A stretch of 48,047 nt of DNA from Verrucomicrobiia bacterium. Lineage in GTDB: Bacteria > Verrucomicrobiota > Verrucomicrobiia > Limisphaerales > UBA8199. Of the stretch, positions 1 through 8,549 are shown piece after piece; within the stretch, counting starts at the first letter, position 1, and every line of letters starts with the position of its first letter. Under the pieces are notes generated by a model that was given only the letters and a program-made list of their open reading frames with translations, did not search any database and was not told the DNA's origin. A program made the translations under genes and the position numbers. Location: NCBI GenBank assembly GCA_035946615.1, contig DASYZB010000137.1:1-48047 (forward strand), written 5' to 3'.

Positions 1-26
1 CCCCGCGAAGGCAAGCCTTCACGGGG
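1..26. terminator. Hairpin at window start, possible terminator
   Basis: An 11-base stem (CCCCGCGAAGG, 1-11, with CCTTCACGGGG, 16-26) closes a 4-base loop with one C/A mismatch. The T-run after it is weak, so it is only a possible terminator of a gene lying left of the window. A second perfect 7-bp hairpin (GCCTCGC/GCGAGGC) lies at 117-133, upstream of the first gene. Confidence 0.4.
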
Positions 27-164
27 GTTCCTGTTTAAAGCATCAGCGCGGTTTCAGGAATTTCGAGGGGTATTTCCGCTTTCCGTCACAATCTACGACC
101 GCTATCCGCCACCTGAGCCTCGCTTTGCGAGGCCACGCTCATTGAGGCCAAGGAAAGAAATTCC

Positions 165-467
165 ATGGAGCTTCTTGGATGGTTGAAAAAAGGCAGCAAG
201 GGGCAGAAGGAATTGGGCGAAATGTCCAAAAGGCAAGCTCTGCAGTTTGCGCGAAAGCTGTATTCTTTGGGCGCAGGCAAGGTCTGGACAACCAAGATCG
301 AGCGGGATGAGGATGGAGCTGAGTTTTCAAACAGGCTCATTATCGCGTTGCCTGAAGTATCAACGAAGCAAAGCAAGATTTATGAACTATGTGCCGACCC
401 AGCACGGCCATTTATTGGTGGCAGAGTTCCCGCCATCAGGGTGGGAAAGAAATATATGAGTTTTTGA
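165..467 (+). CDS. Small hypothetical protein (100 aa)
   Basis: A 100-residue protein of unknown function. The ATG is preceded by a good ribosome binding site (AAGGAAAG, about 6 bases upstream), which supports translation. The N-terminal third is rich in Lys, Arg and Gln and looks helical; the rest has a mixed beta-like pattern (VWTTKIERDEDGAEFSNRL). There is no signal peptide, membrane segment or recognised motif. It stands alone, about 150 bases before the next gene on the same strand. The shadow frames here lack a ribosome binding site. It is probably real but has no assignable role. Confidence 0.55.
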   Translation: MELLGWLKKGSKGQKELGEMSKRQALQFARKLYSLGAGKVWTTKIERDEDGAEFSNRLIIALPEVSTKQSKIYELCADPARPFIGGRVPAIRVGKKYMSF

Positions 468-618
468 TTTAAAGACCGTGTCTACCCAGGCTTGCGCCCG
501 CCAAAAAATCCATCTCCTGCCTAGCCACAATCCCAGACCTTCTTGCGAAGCCAACGGAATGTTGGAATGCGCGAATGCGCGCTTGCCAGAACGGTTGCAG
601 CCGATACACTGCTAGGCC

Positions 619-1197
619 ATGAGATTGTCTCTTTTTTCTGCCATGGCGCTGGCGTCGCTGGTCGCCGGGTGCGCCCACCACAGCACTCAAAAGACCCCGG
701 AGCCACAGGCGACCACAGCGTCTTATCCTTATACCAAACCCCTCACCTCGCTAGGCGCGAAATACGGCGCCTTGCCGACCGCCGTCCAAAACACCGTGCG
801 CGCTCAAGCCGGGGTCGAGGAGCTTGCCGATGTCCTCAAGGAATCGACCGCTGACCGCGTTTATTACAAGATTCTTTTCAAGCAAACCCGGAATTTCCCG
901 CCGCTCTATGTCGCCGCCGATGGCAGTGTGCTCAACCCCGACCTTACCGTGGCGGTTCCCGCCCCCCAGGAAGGCAGCGCCTTGGCCAGCGCGCCTCCGA
1001 CCAAAGTGCAAATGCAGGACCTGCCCACTGATGTTTCCAAAACCATTAAAGAGCGCGCGTCCAACGTCGAACCCGCCTCCATCACCAAGGAAATCTGGGG
1101 CAATCATGTGGTGTATGTCGTTTCCTTCAAGGAGCAAATCCCCAAGCTCTACATTATGGGCGAGGACGGCGCTACGCTGACCGAAGCCACCAAATAA
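619..1197 (+). CDS. Lipoprotein with two PepSY-like repeats
   Basis: A 192-aa exported lipoprotein. The N-terminus has a short charged start, a hydrophobic stretch and a lipobox (LVAGC, Cys at about residue 18), so it should be lipid-anchored in the envelope. The mature part holds two units of about 60 residues with the same pattern. The first runs from LPTAVQNTVR to PPLYVAADGSVL and the second from LPTDVSKTIKE to PKLYIMGEDGATL. This 'LP..V...I......Y.V.F.....P.LYI..DG..L' pattern matches PepSY-like (putative beta-lactamase-inhibitor-like) periplasmic domains, whose function is generally unclear. It ends 3 bases before the rnhC start, so the two are probably co-transcribed, though no functional link is evident. 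Confidence 0.75.
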   Translation: MRLSLFSAMALASLVAGCAHHSTQKTPEPQATTASYPYTKPLTSLGAKYGALPTAVQNTVRAQAGVEELADVLKESTADRVYYKILFKQTRNFPPLYVAADGSVLNPDLTVAVPAPQEGSALASAPPTKVQMQDLPTDVSKTIKERASNVEPASITKEIWGNHVVYVVSFKEQIPKLYIMGEDGATLTEATK

Positions 1198-1200
1198 CCG

Positions 1201-2166
1201 TTGACCTCCTACACGTCGAAGCTCTCGGACGATCAGGCCGCGGCCCTCAAGAGCTGGCTGCAGGCGCATGGTTATTCGTTTCGTCAGGTCCCCTATGCGC
1301 GGTTTGCCGCCGAAAAGGAGAAAACCAACCTGGTCTTCTACGAAAGCGGCAAACTCGTCGTGCAAGGCAAGGGAACGCATGACTTTGTCGAATTTGTCCT
1401 TGAACCCGAGATTCTCAAGCAAGCCCGGCTGGGCTACGAAGCGGTTTTGAACCCGGAGTTGCTGCTGCCCAGGCTCGGGGTGGACGAAAGCGGGAAGGGT
1501 GATTTCTTCGGTCCTTTGTGCATCGCGGGGGTGTATATCAATGAAGACGTGGTAAAACGCTGGAAAGATTCCGGCATCCGTGATTCAAAAAATATTTCCA
1601 GCGATAAACGGATTAGAGAGCTGGCGGAACTCATTCGCGACACGCCCGGCTGCGTGACGAACGCCGTGTGCATCGGCAACGAAACCTATAATCGCCTCTA
1701 CGCCAAAATGCGCAGCGTCAATACGCTTCTGGCCTGGGGCCACGCACGGGTCATCGAGAACCTCATGGGCCTGAAATACAAAATGAACCCACCGCCGGTC
1801 CGCGCCATTAGCGATCAGTTCGCTTCCAACAAAGAAACTGTTGCCAAGGCGCTCATGACCATGGGCCGGACTGTCGAGTTGGTCCAGAAACATCGCGCGG
1901 AGGAAGACCCGGCCGTGGCGGCCGCATCAATCTTGGCCCGGCATGAATTTGTGACCCGGTTAGGGAATCTGGAAAAGCAATTTGATAGGGTGCTTCCCAA
2001 AGGCGCCTCGGCTGCTGTTGATGCGGCCGCCAAGGCCTTTGTTGAGAAGCACGGCGCTCAGAATCTCCCCAAAGTTGCTAAAATGCATTTCCGAACCGCC
2101 TTGCGGGCTCAAGGCCTCCCTGAACCGCCCAAAGTCGAATGGCGCCGCCGCCCTGCCGGGGCTTGA
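1201..2166 (+). CDS. rnhC: Ribonuclease HIII
   Basis: A 321-aa RNase HIII, which cleaves the RNA strand of RNA/DNA hybrids during replication, repair and R-loop removal. The N-terminal 80 residues form the TBP-like substrate-binding domain typical of HIII enzymes (NLVFYESGKLVVQGKG). The catalytic domain opens with GVDESGKGDFFGPL, containing the Asp95-Glu96 pair that distinguishes HIII from HII. It continues with IRDSKNIS and the C-terminal HRAEEDPAVAAASILAR segment carrying further acidic metal ligands. The start used is a TTG three bases after the lipoprotein stop, and the N-terminal domain aligns from this point, so a downstream start is unlikely. Length is normal for the family. Confidence 0.93.
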   Translation: MTSYTSKLSDDQAAALKSWLQAHGYSFRQVPYARFAAEKEKTNLVFYESGKLVVQGKGTHDFVEFVLEPEILKQARLGYEAVLNPELLLPRLGVDESGKGDFFGPLCIAGVYINEDVVKRWKDSGIRDSKNISSDKRIRELAELIRDTPGCVTNAVCIGNETYNRLYAKMRSVNTLLAWGHARVIENLMGLKYKMNPPPVRAISDQFASNKETVAKALMTMGRTVELVQKHRAEEDPAVAAASILARHEFVTRLGNLEKQFDRVLPKGASAAVDAAAKAFVEKHGAQNLPKVAKMHFRTALRAQGLPEPPKVEWRRRPAGA

Positions 2167-2176
2167 ATCTTCCGCG

Positions 2177-2743
2177 TCAGGAAGCTTGCTTCACCCAGAG
2201 ACGCCGATAAGCCGGCCTGACTGCAGTGGCCAACCGCTTCGCAAACCCAAGCGGCAGTTTCAACCGAGTTATCAAACTTTGAACATCAGCCGCATCGCGC
2301 AGCCGGTCCCTGGCTGAGAGATACGAGGCCAGTTTATCGTTTATGAACGCAACGGTGGCATCGCCTCGCAATGTAAATGCCAGTTTGCCCGCAGGATGCG
2401 CTCGCCCCTTTTGCATCCCACGAATCCTGGCGATTTGCTCGTGGGTGGTTCCCTCTGGCCATAGCTCAATCGGAACGCCGTGCGGTCCAATAACCGCTAG
2501 CCCGGCTTCCGGCTTTTGCGGCAGACCAAAGCGGATGCCGGGCCGGTCGGTGGCTATTTCGCTCACCGCCTGAATGGCCCGCAACCAATCCGACCGCCGC
2601 ACAACCAAATCGATGTCCTTGGTTGGCCGGCCCGCTCCGCGCAAGTTCAAGGCGATGCCACCGGTCTCACGAAACTGTATCCGCTTTTTTTTGAGCACCC
2701 GAGCCGCCTGTTTATACGCATCCAACACATTGGGGTGCATCAT
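2177..2743 (-). CDS. Nucleotidyltransferase-fold protein (AbiEii/MNT-like)
   Basis: About 188 aa read from ATG 2743 (ATG 2740 is equally possible). The core shows the nucleotidyltransferase signature GGIALNLRGAGRPTKDIDLV, in which the DxD carboxylates bind metal, followed by a mixed alpha/beta region and a C-terminal helical segment (INDKLASYLSARDRLRDA). This matches standalone nucleotidyltransferases of the AbiEii or DUF6036 kind, some of which are toxins or antitoxins; the substrate is unknown. The open frame continues upstream to 3103, but that extension is antisense to tRNA-Pro and its start (MVGATGFEPAT...) is a well-known artefact, so I reject it. ATG 2869 is a possible longer start. 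No partner gene is next to it, and it converges on rnhC with a 10-base gap. Confidence 0.65.
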   Translation of the reverse strand: MMHPNVLDAYKQAARVLKKKRIQFRETGGIALNLRGAGRPTKDIDLVVRRSDWLRAIQAVSEIATDRPGIRFGLPQKPEAGLAVIGPHGVPIELWPEGTTHEQIARIRGMQKGRAHPAGKLAFTLRGDATVAFINDKLASYLSARDRLRDAADVQSLITRLKLPLGFAKRLATAVRPAYRRLWVKQAS

Positions 2744-3024
2744 GGGTTCAGCGTCGAATAGATGCACGGCGGAGCCGGCAACAGAGGCTCTATTTCCCGC
2801 CGATTCCCGCAGCCCGTTTACCTTTCGAGCCGCTCTCGTGCTGGCTTCATTCCAACCGCGACGATTCATCGAGTTGATTATACGTTGTGTCCCTCGGCAT
2901 CCCAATCCTGAAGATTGCATTTCTTCACCAAATCCGAGTGTCACCCTGACACCCTGACTCCCCCCATCTAGCCATTTTCTTATTGCGCGCGCTGCTGCTA
3001 GGGGGATATTCTCAGCCCGTTCAT

Positions 3025-3102
3025 CGGAGCGTAGCTCAGCCTGGCTAGAGCACTTGGTTTGGGACCAAGACGTCGCAGGTTCAAATCCTGTCGCTCCGAC
3101 CA
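3025..3102 (+). tRNA. tRNA-Pro (anticodon TGG)
   Basis: A complete 78-base cloverleaf. The acceptor stem CGGAGCG (3025-3031) pairs perfectly with CGCTCCG (3092-3098), followed by A and an encoded CCA. The D arm has GTAGCTCAGCCTGG, the anticodon stem is CTTGG/CCAAG around the loop TTTGGGA (anticodon TGG, reading CCA), and the T arm has GGTTCAAATCC. It decodes proline. Confidence 0.97.
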
Positions 3103-3271
3103 TTTTCCCTCTTTTGGTTCTTCGTGAAAAGGCGTCACGCCCTGTCCCCGACCAATTTTAATGCCACGTTGCCAAGGCGCTGATTCGCGTTGCCGTTCAT
3201 TTCAGAAAATCATCCAACCCCTTTTCGAGCTTTTGCAATTTTTCTTCCAAACGCATCGTTGCTTGCGGAAT

Positions 3272-3713
3272 TCATCCCACTCGGACGAGTTCATTCTCCG
3301 AGCGGAGGTAGCGGGTGAACGGCGTGTTACTGCCCAGGTCAATCAAATCCACCGAACGGCCAATCAAATCACTGACACGCGCCCATGCGATAGAAAACCG
3401 ACGGCGGCAGCCCGGAAACCGCTAGGTCGAGATCGGAAGCGGCATCACCTGTCCCGCGTGCACCGGAGCCAAAGACGTAAATTTCCCGTAGGTCATCGCC
3501 GGTGAGTTCCCCTGGAGCTGTCACGATGAAGGTCGTTCCATCGGCGGCGGCAGCATCGCTGGAAGCCCCCGTCGAGGTGCCAGTGGGGTCCGGTTTGGGT
3601 TCGGCGGCGGCTGGAGCACTGGCGGCTGAAACCGCGTTGGTGTCCTGGGCGCGTGCGATTGTCCAGCAGCACAAAGCCAGAACTGGCAACAAATAAGCAA
3701 TTCGTTTTAACAT
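3272..3713 (-). pseudogene. Chimeric relic: amt 5' end fused to nucleotidyltransferase 3' part
   Basis: From ATG 3713 (AGAAG ribosome binding site) the frame encodes an Amt-type leader, starting MLKRIAYLLPVLALCCWTIA with cleavage after ARA, then a long Ala/Pro/Thr-rich linker. Directly downstream of a P-II gene this is the expected start of an ammonium transporter. Near 3500 the frame passes without a stop into the MNT nucleotidyltransferase core REIYVFGSGARG...SDLDLAV, where GS and DxD are the catalytic motif. It stops at 3369. The MNT family continues in a different frame (ARVSDLIGRSVDLIDLGS to LVRVG, stop at 3272), so there is also a frameshift near 3380. No Amt membrane helix is present. 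The missing MNT N-terminus and more of amt lie at 13452-14038 on the other strand, which points to an inversion. It is unlikely to make a functional protein. Confidence 0.8.
3497..3501. other. Left junction of the inferred 10-kb inversion
   Basis: The switch from amt leader to nucleotidyltransferase falls at or within a few bases of CGGCG (minus-strand reading). The same five bases occur at the right junction, 13538-13542, in the same reading frame. A crossover there yields in-frame genes in both arrangements, consistent with microhomology-mediated inversion. The exact breakpoint cannot be fixed closer than about 10 bases from one sequence. Confidence 0.6.
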
Positions 3714-3768
3714 AGCTTCTAACGTGTTGTTTGAGCTTGTTCTATGGTGGTGTGGTTTAATCGAGGCT

Positions 3769-4182
<414 letters not shown>

Positions 4183-4217
4183 TCAGTTGGTTGTTTGCCG
4201 CGCACCAGAGGCGCTTT

Positions 4218-4233
4218 AGCAACGGCGGTGCCA
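4218..4233 (-). promoter_or_regulatory. Sigma-54 promoter of glnK1
   Basis: On the minus strand the sequence reads TGGCAC-CGCCG-TTGCT, which has the conserved GG (-24) and GC (-12) of RpoN promoters at the right spacing. Transcription would start near 4206, leaving an untranslated leader of about 100 bases before glnK1. The rest of the 4108-4485 gap between divergent glnK1 and the kinase gene is AT-richer and holds the dyads listed separately. I saw no clear NtrC enhancer pair. Confidence 0.75.
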
Positions 4234-4407
4234 AGGGGAAAGACAGCCCAATAATCAGGCGTTTTCGGCCTGTTTTTATGGGGTATTTATGTAAAACGCT
4301 CTCTTGTTTATCTGGCTTTAACCTGGGAATTTTGTGTCGCCTTTTAGCCACGGCGTTCACTTCCTGAACAATTCAGGTGCTGGCCGATTTTAATTTGCAA
4401 CAGGCGC

Positions 4408-4470
4408 TTACAAGCCCACTGCCAATCCGGCTAAAATTGATTCTGGCTTGTAACAGTTTACAGGTGTTAC
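4408..4470. promoter_or_regulatory. Inverted repeats upstream of the KdpD-like kinase gene
   Basis: Two overlapping dyads lie just before the kinase start (4486). TTACAAGCC (4408-4416) pairs perfectly with GGCTTGTAA (4445-4453). Separately, GTAACA (4450-4455) and TGTTAC (4465-4470) form a symmetric 21-base site that ends 15 bases before the ATG. They look like regulator binding sites, possibly for the neighbouring KdpE-like protein or for a glnK1 regulator, but the binder is unknown. Confidence 0.4.
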
Positions 4471-4485
4471 ACTGGGCTTCGAACC

Positions 4486-5727
4486 ATGCGCGAAGCCAGT
4501 CAACCCGGCACCGGGCTCGCCCGTGTTGCTAATCCTGGAACGGGACGTTCCTCATTGCGGCATGGCAAGCCTCGACATCAACCGGAGCCGCTAACCATTC
4601 CTTCCCCACAGGCACAAGGAGATAGCTCGCCACGACAGGATGGGGCCGGTTGGCGCGAATACGCGGTAGCGGTGACGACGGTCGCGGCGGTCTCTGGGCT
4701 CAACTTGTGGCTGCAGAAATGGGTGGGTTATGAAGCGGTGGCACTGGTTTATTTGCTGGCAGTGATGTTGCTGGCGCTGGGGGTAAGCCGTGGGCCCATC
4801 CTGTTTGGCACAGCGCTGACGGCCCTGAGCTATAATTTCCTGTTCGTCCCGCCGCGCTACTCGTTGGGAATCGAGCGGTTCTACGACAAGATGATGCTCG
4901 CCATGTATTTTTTTGTGGCCCTGACTGTGGGGCAACTGACCGCTCGGCTCCGAGCACAACGGTTTGTTGATAAGAAGCGAGAGGAAGAACTGCGGGAAGC
5001 AGAAATCAATTCGCGGCTGCTTGGGGAATCCGAACGGCTCGGTCGGACTTTGCTGAACTCAGTTTCGCACGAGCTACGAACGCCTCTTGCTGCGATTACG
5101 ACCGGGACCAATAGCCTGCGCGCCGCCGGACCCCTGACGCCGACGCAACAAAATCTGACCGCCGAGATTGAATCCGCCGCCGGGCGCCTGAATCGGGTCG
5201 TTCAGGGCCTATTGAGTGCCGCGCGTCTTCAGGCCGGTCAACTTAAGCCGACCTTCGACTGGTGCGATATTTCCGAGCTGGTGCGAGTAACGCTGCGCGA
5301 GGCGGCGCCCTGGCTGGCGGGTCATCTGGCGCAAACGCAAATCGCGCCGGATTTGCCGCTGTTGAAGGCTGATTTTGTATTGCTGGAGCAAGCTCTGAAC
5401 AACCTGGTGGTGAATGCGGCAGTGCATACGCCCGCAGATACGGTCATTGATATCAAAGCTCGCATCGAAGGGAGGTGGGTGGTGTTGGAAGTGGCCGATA
5501 ACGGCCCTGGTCTGGCGCGCGAGCAACTCGAGCGCGCATTTGAGATGTTTCAGCGGGGACCCGATACCAAACCGGGGGGCGCCGGGCTGGGATTAGCTAT
5601 CGTCAAAGGGTTGATTGAGGCGCAGGGAGGCCATGTCCGCGCAGCAAACCGCCCGGGTGGCGGGGCCCTGTTCACGCTTTATCTGCCCGTGCCCGAGGCT
5701 CCTAACGCCCCACCAGAAGCATTGTGA
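4486..5727 (+). CDS. KdpD-like sensor histidine kinase, N-terminal sensor domain missing
   Basis: A 413-aa membrane histidine kinase that should phosphorylate the response regulator encoded next to it. After a polar N-terminal 55 residues come closely spaced membrane segments (about 59-150) of the DUF4118 type found in KdpD, with the typical SYNFLFVPPRYSL motif. A linker helix follows, then the H-box SVSHELRTPL (His195), an N-box (NNLVVNAAVHTP), and the G1/G2 ATP-binding motifs (DNGPGLAR, GAGLGLAIVKGL). True KdpD is about 890 aa and starts with KdpD and Usp domains that bind c-di-AMP or sense K+. Both are absent, and no kdpFABC genes are in the window, so the signal sensed is unknown. It overlaps the next gene by 4 bases. 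Confidence 0.85.
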   Translation: MREASQPGTGLARVANPGTGRSSLRHGKPRHQPEPLTIPSPQAQGDSSPRQDGAGWREYAVAVTTVAAVSGLNLWLQKWVGYEAVALVYLLAVMLLALGVSRGPILFGTALTALSYNFLFVPPRYSLGIERFYDKMMLAMYFFVALTVGQLTARLRAQRFVDKKREEELREAEINSRLLGESERLGRTLLNSVSHELRTPLAAITTGTNSLRAAGPLTPTQQNLTAEIESAAGRLNRVVQGLLSAARLQAGQLKPTFDWCDISELVRVTLREAAPWLAGHLAQTQIAPDLPLLKADFVLLEQALNNLVVNAAVHTPADTVIDIKARIEGRWVVLEVADNGPGLAREQLERAFEMFQRGPDTKPGGAGLGLAIVKGLIEAQGGHVRAANRPGGGALFTLYLPVPEAPNAPPEAL

Positions 5728-6428
5728 ATTCCTGCGAAAAAAAGAGCCCGGTGTCCGTATTGGCGATTGATGATGAGCCACAAATCCAGCGTTTGCTGAC
5801 CATTGCCCTCGAGGCACAAGGGTATCGAGTGGCGACGGCCGGTCGAGGGCAGCAAGGCTTGGGGATGGCTGCCCAGCGCCGCTATGACCTGATTATTCTC
5901 GATTTGGGCTTGCCCGATACCGACGGGCTGTTGGTTTTAAAGCAACTGCGCGAGTGGACTCAGGCACCGATCATCATCATCACCGTGAAGGACGCCGCCG
6001 ATGACAGGATTGAAGCGCTGGACTCCGGCGCCGATGACTACGTCACCAAACCTTTCAATACAGGGGAACTCCTGGCCCGCATGCGAGTGGCCCTGCGCCA
6101 TTCGAATCGCCTAAAATCCGAAGAGCCCATTTTCCATTTCGGCGCCCTGGAAGTGGACCTCGCCAGCCGCCGCGTGGCTCTGAAAGGCGAACCGGTGAAA
6201 CTCACGGCCACCGAGTACATCTTGCTGCGGCTTTTTGTTCAGCATGCCGGCAAGGTGCTGACTCACACTCAAATCCTGCGCGAGGTCTGGGGCGCCGGAC
6301 ATGAAGAGCATACAGAGTATCTGCGGGTTTACATGGCCCGTTTGCGTGAAAAGCTCGAGACGGACCCCGCCGCCCCGCCTTTGTTCCTGACCGAGCCCGG
6401 AGTGGGGTATCGTCTGGCCGAAGGGTGA
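5724..6428 (+). CDS. KdpE-like OmpR-family response regulator
   Basis: A 234-aa two-component regulator. The receiver domain (about 10-125) has the acidic pair Asp16/Asp17, the phosphoacceptor Asp60 in LIILDLGLPDTDG, a switch Thr in IITVKD and Lys in DYVTKPF. The C-terminal half is a winged-helix DNA-binding domain (LTATEYILLRLF; LREVWGAGHEEHTEYLRVYM). Overall it most resembles KdpE. The GTG start overlaps the kinase stop (GTGA), which implies translational coupling with the kinase. Its target is unclear because no kdpFABC operon is nearby; the dyads at 4408-4470 could be an autoregulatory site. Confidence 0.87.
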   Translation: MNSCEKKSPVSVLAIDDEPQIQRLLTIALEAQGYRVATAGRGQQGLGMAAQRRYDLIILDLGLPDTDGLLVLKQLREWTQAPIIIITVKDAADDRIEALDSGADDYVTKPFNTGELLARMRVALRHSNRLKSEEPIFHFGALEVDLASRRVALKGEPVKLTATEYILLRLFVQHAGKVLTHTQILREVWGAGHEEHTEYLRVYMARLREKLETDPAAPPLFLTEPGVGYRLAEG

Positions 6429-6539
6429 AAGAGAGTTTGCTCGAAGTTCTGGTTGGGCTGTCCGCTACCCTGTTCGGCGCGGGGCGCGCGCTCGCCAGAA
6501 AACGCAATTGGATGGAGTGGGAAAAGCAGCCGGCGCAAT

Positions 6540-8297
6540 TTACCGTTTCTTGAAGTGATAGAAAAGGATTAGGAACAGGAGCACTTGAAATAAAATGACT
6601 CCGACTACAACGGGGACCATGCGGAAGCGGGACTTCCAGATTTGGGGCGCCTGCAGGCGCGTGTGGCGGGCGGTCATTTCGACAATTTCGTAATCATCCA
6701 ACTCCCGCTTCATGTCAGCAGCGGATTGGTAGCGCCGCTTGGGATCCCGCTCCATGGCATGGAGTATGATCTCTTCAAGAACTGGCGTTAGTTTCGGGTT
6801 GAGTTTTCGGGGCGCAATCGGGTCGCCGGTGACGCGGGCGTTCATGATGACATAGGCGCTGTCGCCGCCGAAGGGAGGGTCGCCGGTGGTCATTTCATAA
6901 AGGATAGCTCCCAGGCTATAGATGTCGGTCCGTTGATCGCCGCGGCTGCCCCGGACCTGCTCGGGGGCCATATAATCCGGGGTGCCCATAGCCGGGGTAA
7001 AGCCAACAAAAGTGAGCCGTCGAGATTGCTGGGCGCGGGCGATGCCAAAATCCATGACGCGGATGGCGCCGTCGTTGCAGAGCATGATGTTTTGTGGCTT
7101 CAAATCGCGATGCACGACCCCCTTTTGGTGCATATACTCGAGCGCCTCGCAAATGCGGCTGGCTATCTTCACTGCATCCGGTTCGGGCAAGGGGCGGACA
7201 TTCTTGAGCAACTCGCTCAGGGTCTGGCCTTCGAGGTATTCCATCACCAGGTAAGGCCGGCTCTTATTCTCGACGGGAATGATCTTGAGGATATAGGGGT
7301 GCTGGAGTTGCAAGCCGATCTCCTCCTCGCGCCGAAAGCGATCAAAGCCGCCGGGGTCGCTTTCGATTTGAAGATAGGGGACCTTGATGGCCACCGCTTC
7401 GCCGGTCTTGCGGTCATTGGCCTTAAACAGGGAGGCCATGCCGCTCTTGGCAATCACGTCGGTGATCTCGAATCGATCATCCAGCAACGTACCGACTCCC
7501 AAGTCGCTGCCCAGTCCGCTGCGCCCCCGCGCCTCGGGAGGAAGCGTCTTGGAACGGTCCACTTCCCATACCTGCACAATCTGCAAGGAAACATTGTCGC
7601 TTACCTGGCGCTTTTCGGTCAGCGCGAGGAGTCGTTTGCAGGCTTCGCCCGGATGATATTTCACCACCGCGTCGAGAATCTCATCGTCCAGGAGGAATCC
7701 ATAAAGGCCGTCGGTGCATTGAAGGATGATGTCCCCCTGCTGTAACGGCAGGGTGGTAATGTCATAGTGGCACATGGGCTCATAGCCAATGCTGCGGGTT
7801 AAAGTGGAACGGTGGGGGCTGGTCATGGCCTTGCGTTCGAGCAATAACCCGAGCTTGACCTGCAGCGAGGTGTAGGAGTGGTCGGTTGTGAGGCGTTTAA
7901 TCTTGCCGGCGCGAATAAGGTAAGCGCGTGAGTCGCCGACATGGGCGATCGTGACTTTGTCATGCCGAAACAGGGCTACGTTGAGAGTTGTCGCCATGCG
8001 CCCGTTGTGTTGGGTCGCTTGAAAGACCTTGGCGGCTGCCGTGTCGAACATCTGGCGGATAGTATCGGTTACCGAGCCATCCGGTTTGGATTCCTTGAAT
8101 ATGGCCAAGGCGGTTTCGGTTGCCAGGCGGCTGGCCACGCCGCCATTGCCTTCCCCGCCGACGCCGTCGGCCAGGATGGCAACGCTGCCCAACCTCTGCC
8201 GGAGATCAAACTCGGCGGGTTCCCAAAACAGCACGAAATCCTCGTTATCCTCGCGCACCGAACCGGTGCTGGAAATTTGATGGCATTTAACGTTCAT
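6540..8297 (-). CDS. Bifunctional PP2C phosphatase-Ser/Thr protein kinase, membrane-anchored
   Basis: A 585-aa fusion of opposing activities. Residues 1-245 form a PP2C phosphatase with all metal ligands: LADGVGG (Asp44), GDSRAY (Asp122), TDGL (Asp196) and VSDNVS (Asp234). Residues 276-545 are a eukaryotic-like Ser/Thr kinase with invariant VAIKV Lys305, HRDLKPQN (Asp398), DFG (Asp416) and the MAPEQ activation segment. A single C-terminal membrane helix (about 562-580) ends in KKR, so both domains should face the cytoplasm. Such fusions are often found near nitrogen assimilation genes, and here it lies between the two P-II loci, but no substrate can be read from sequence. It converges on the response regulator gene with a 111-base gap. 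Confidence 0.9.
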   Translation of the reverse strand: MNVKCHQISSTGSVREDNEDFVLFWEPAEFDLRQRLGSVAILADGVGGEGNGGVASRLATETALAIFKESKPDGSVTDTIRQMFDTAAAKVFQATQHNGRMATTLNVALFRHDKVTIAHVGDSRAYLIRAGKIKRLTTDHSYTSLQVKLGLLLERKAMTSPHRSTLTRSIGYEPMCHYDITTLPLQQGDIILQCTDGLYGFLLDDEILDAVVKYHPGEACKRLLALTEKRQVSDNVSLQIVQVWEVDRSKTLPPEARGRSGLGSDLGVGTLLDDRFEITDVIAKSGMASLFKANDRKTGEAVAIKVPYLQIESDPGGFDRFRREEEIGLQLQHPYILKIIPVENKSRPYLVMEYLEGQTLSELLKNVRPLPEPDAVKIASRICEALEYMHQKGVVHRDLKPQNIMLCNDGAIRVMDFGIARAQQSRRLTFVGFTPAMGTPDYMAPEQVRGSRGDQRTDIYSLGAILYEMTTGDPPFGGDSAYVIMNARVTGDPIAPRKLNPKLTPVLEEIILHAMERDPKRRYQSAADMKRELDDYEIVEMTARHTRLQAPQIWKSRFRMVPVVVGVILFQVLLFLILFYHFKKR

Positions 8298-8414
8298 CTC
8301 GGGTTAAGGAACTTACCGGTTATGTGCCGGGTGTCGAGACGGCAGTGGCCATTCCTTGGGCTGATTTTGTTTTTTGACATGGAGAGTTGTGGTAAAGATT
8401 GGGGTGATTCTAAA

Positions 8415-8480
8415 GCGGCAGAGGACTGCCGCAGTCCAAGACGCTGCGCGTTGGGCAGCGCCGCTATGTGCGCTGAGGAA
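8415..8480. repeat. Double-hairpin element, REP-like
   Basis: A perfect hairpin GCGGCAG-AGGA-CTGCCGC (8415-8432) is followed by a second stem (CGCTGC/GCAGCG, about 8442-8461). Two adjacent GC-rich hairpins in an intergenic gap resemble extragenic palindromes dispersed in many bacterial genomes. No second copy was seen in this window. Confidence 0.4.
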
Positions 8481-8487
8481 TAGGGAA

Positions 8488-8515
8488 CCCGGCCGTCCCC
8501 CCAGAGATGGCCGGG
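8488..8515 (-). terminator. Terminator hairpin downstream of the APC permease gene
   Basis: CCCGGCC (8488-8494) and GGCCGGG (8509-8515) form a perfect 7-bp stem about 35 bases past the permease stop. Read on the minus strand it is followed by TTCCCTATTCC, a weak T-rich tail. It separates the permease operon from the kinase gene. Confidence 0.55.
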
Positions 8516-8549
8516 TCGCTCTTTGCGCTTGGTTCCTCTGATTCCTGAG

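Noticed and set aside
751-1422. 223-aa minus-strand frame opposite the lipoprotein and rnhC
   Set aside because: It lies opposite two well-supported genes and has no motif of its own.
2744-3103. N-terminal extension of the nucleotidyltransferase reading MVGATGFEPATSWSQ...
   Set aside because: It is the antisense of tRNA-Pro, a well-known false ORF; the real protein begins near 2743.
3202-3256. Short frame MRLEEKLQKLEKGLDDFLK after the broken nucleotidyltransferase
   Set aside because: It may be a leftover of the same gene or its partner but is only 19 codons and cannot be supported.
6425-6553. A 42-codon frame from GTG overlapping the response-regulator stop (GTGA)
   Set aside because: It overlaps the kinase gene end, has no recognised similarity and its coding potential is unclear, so it is not called.
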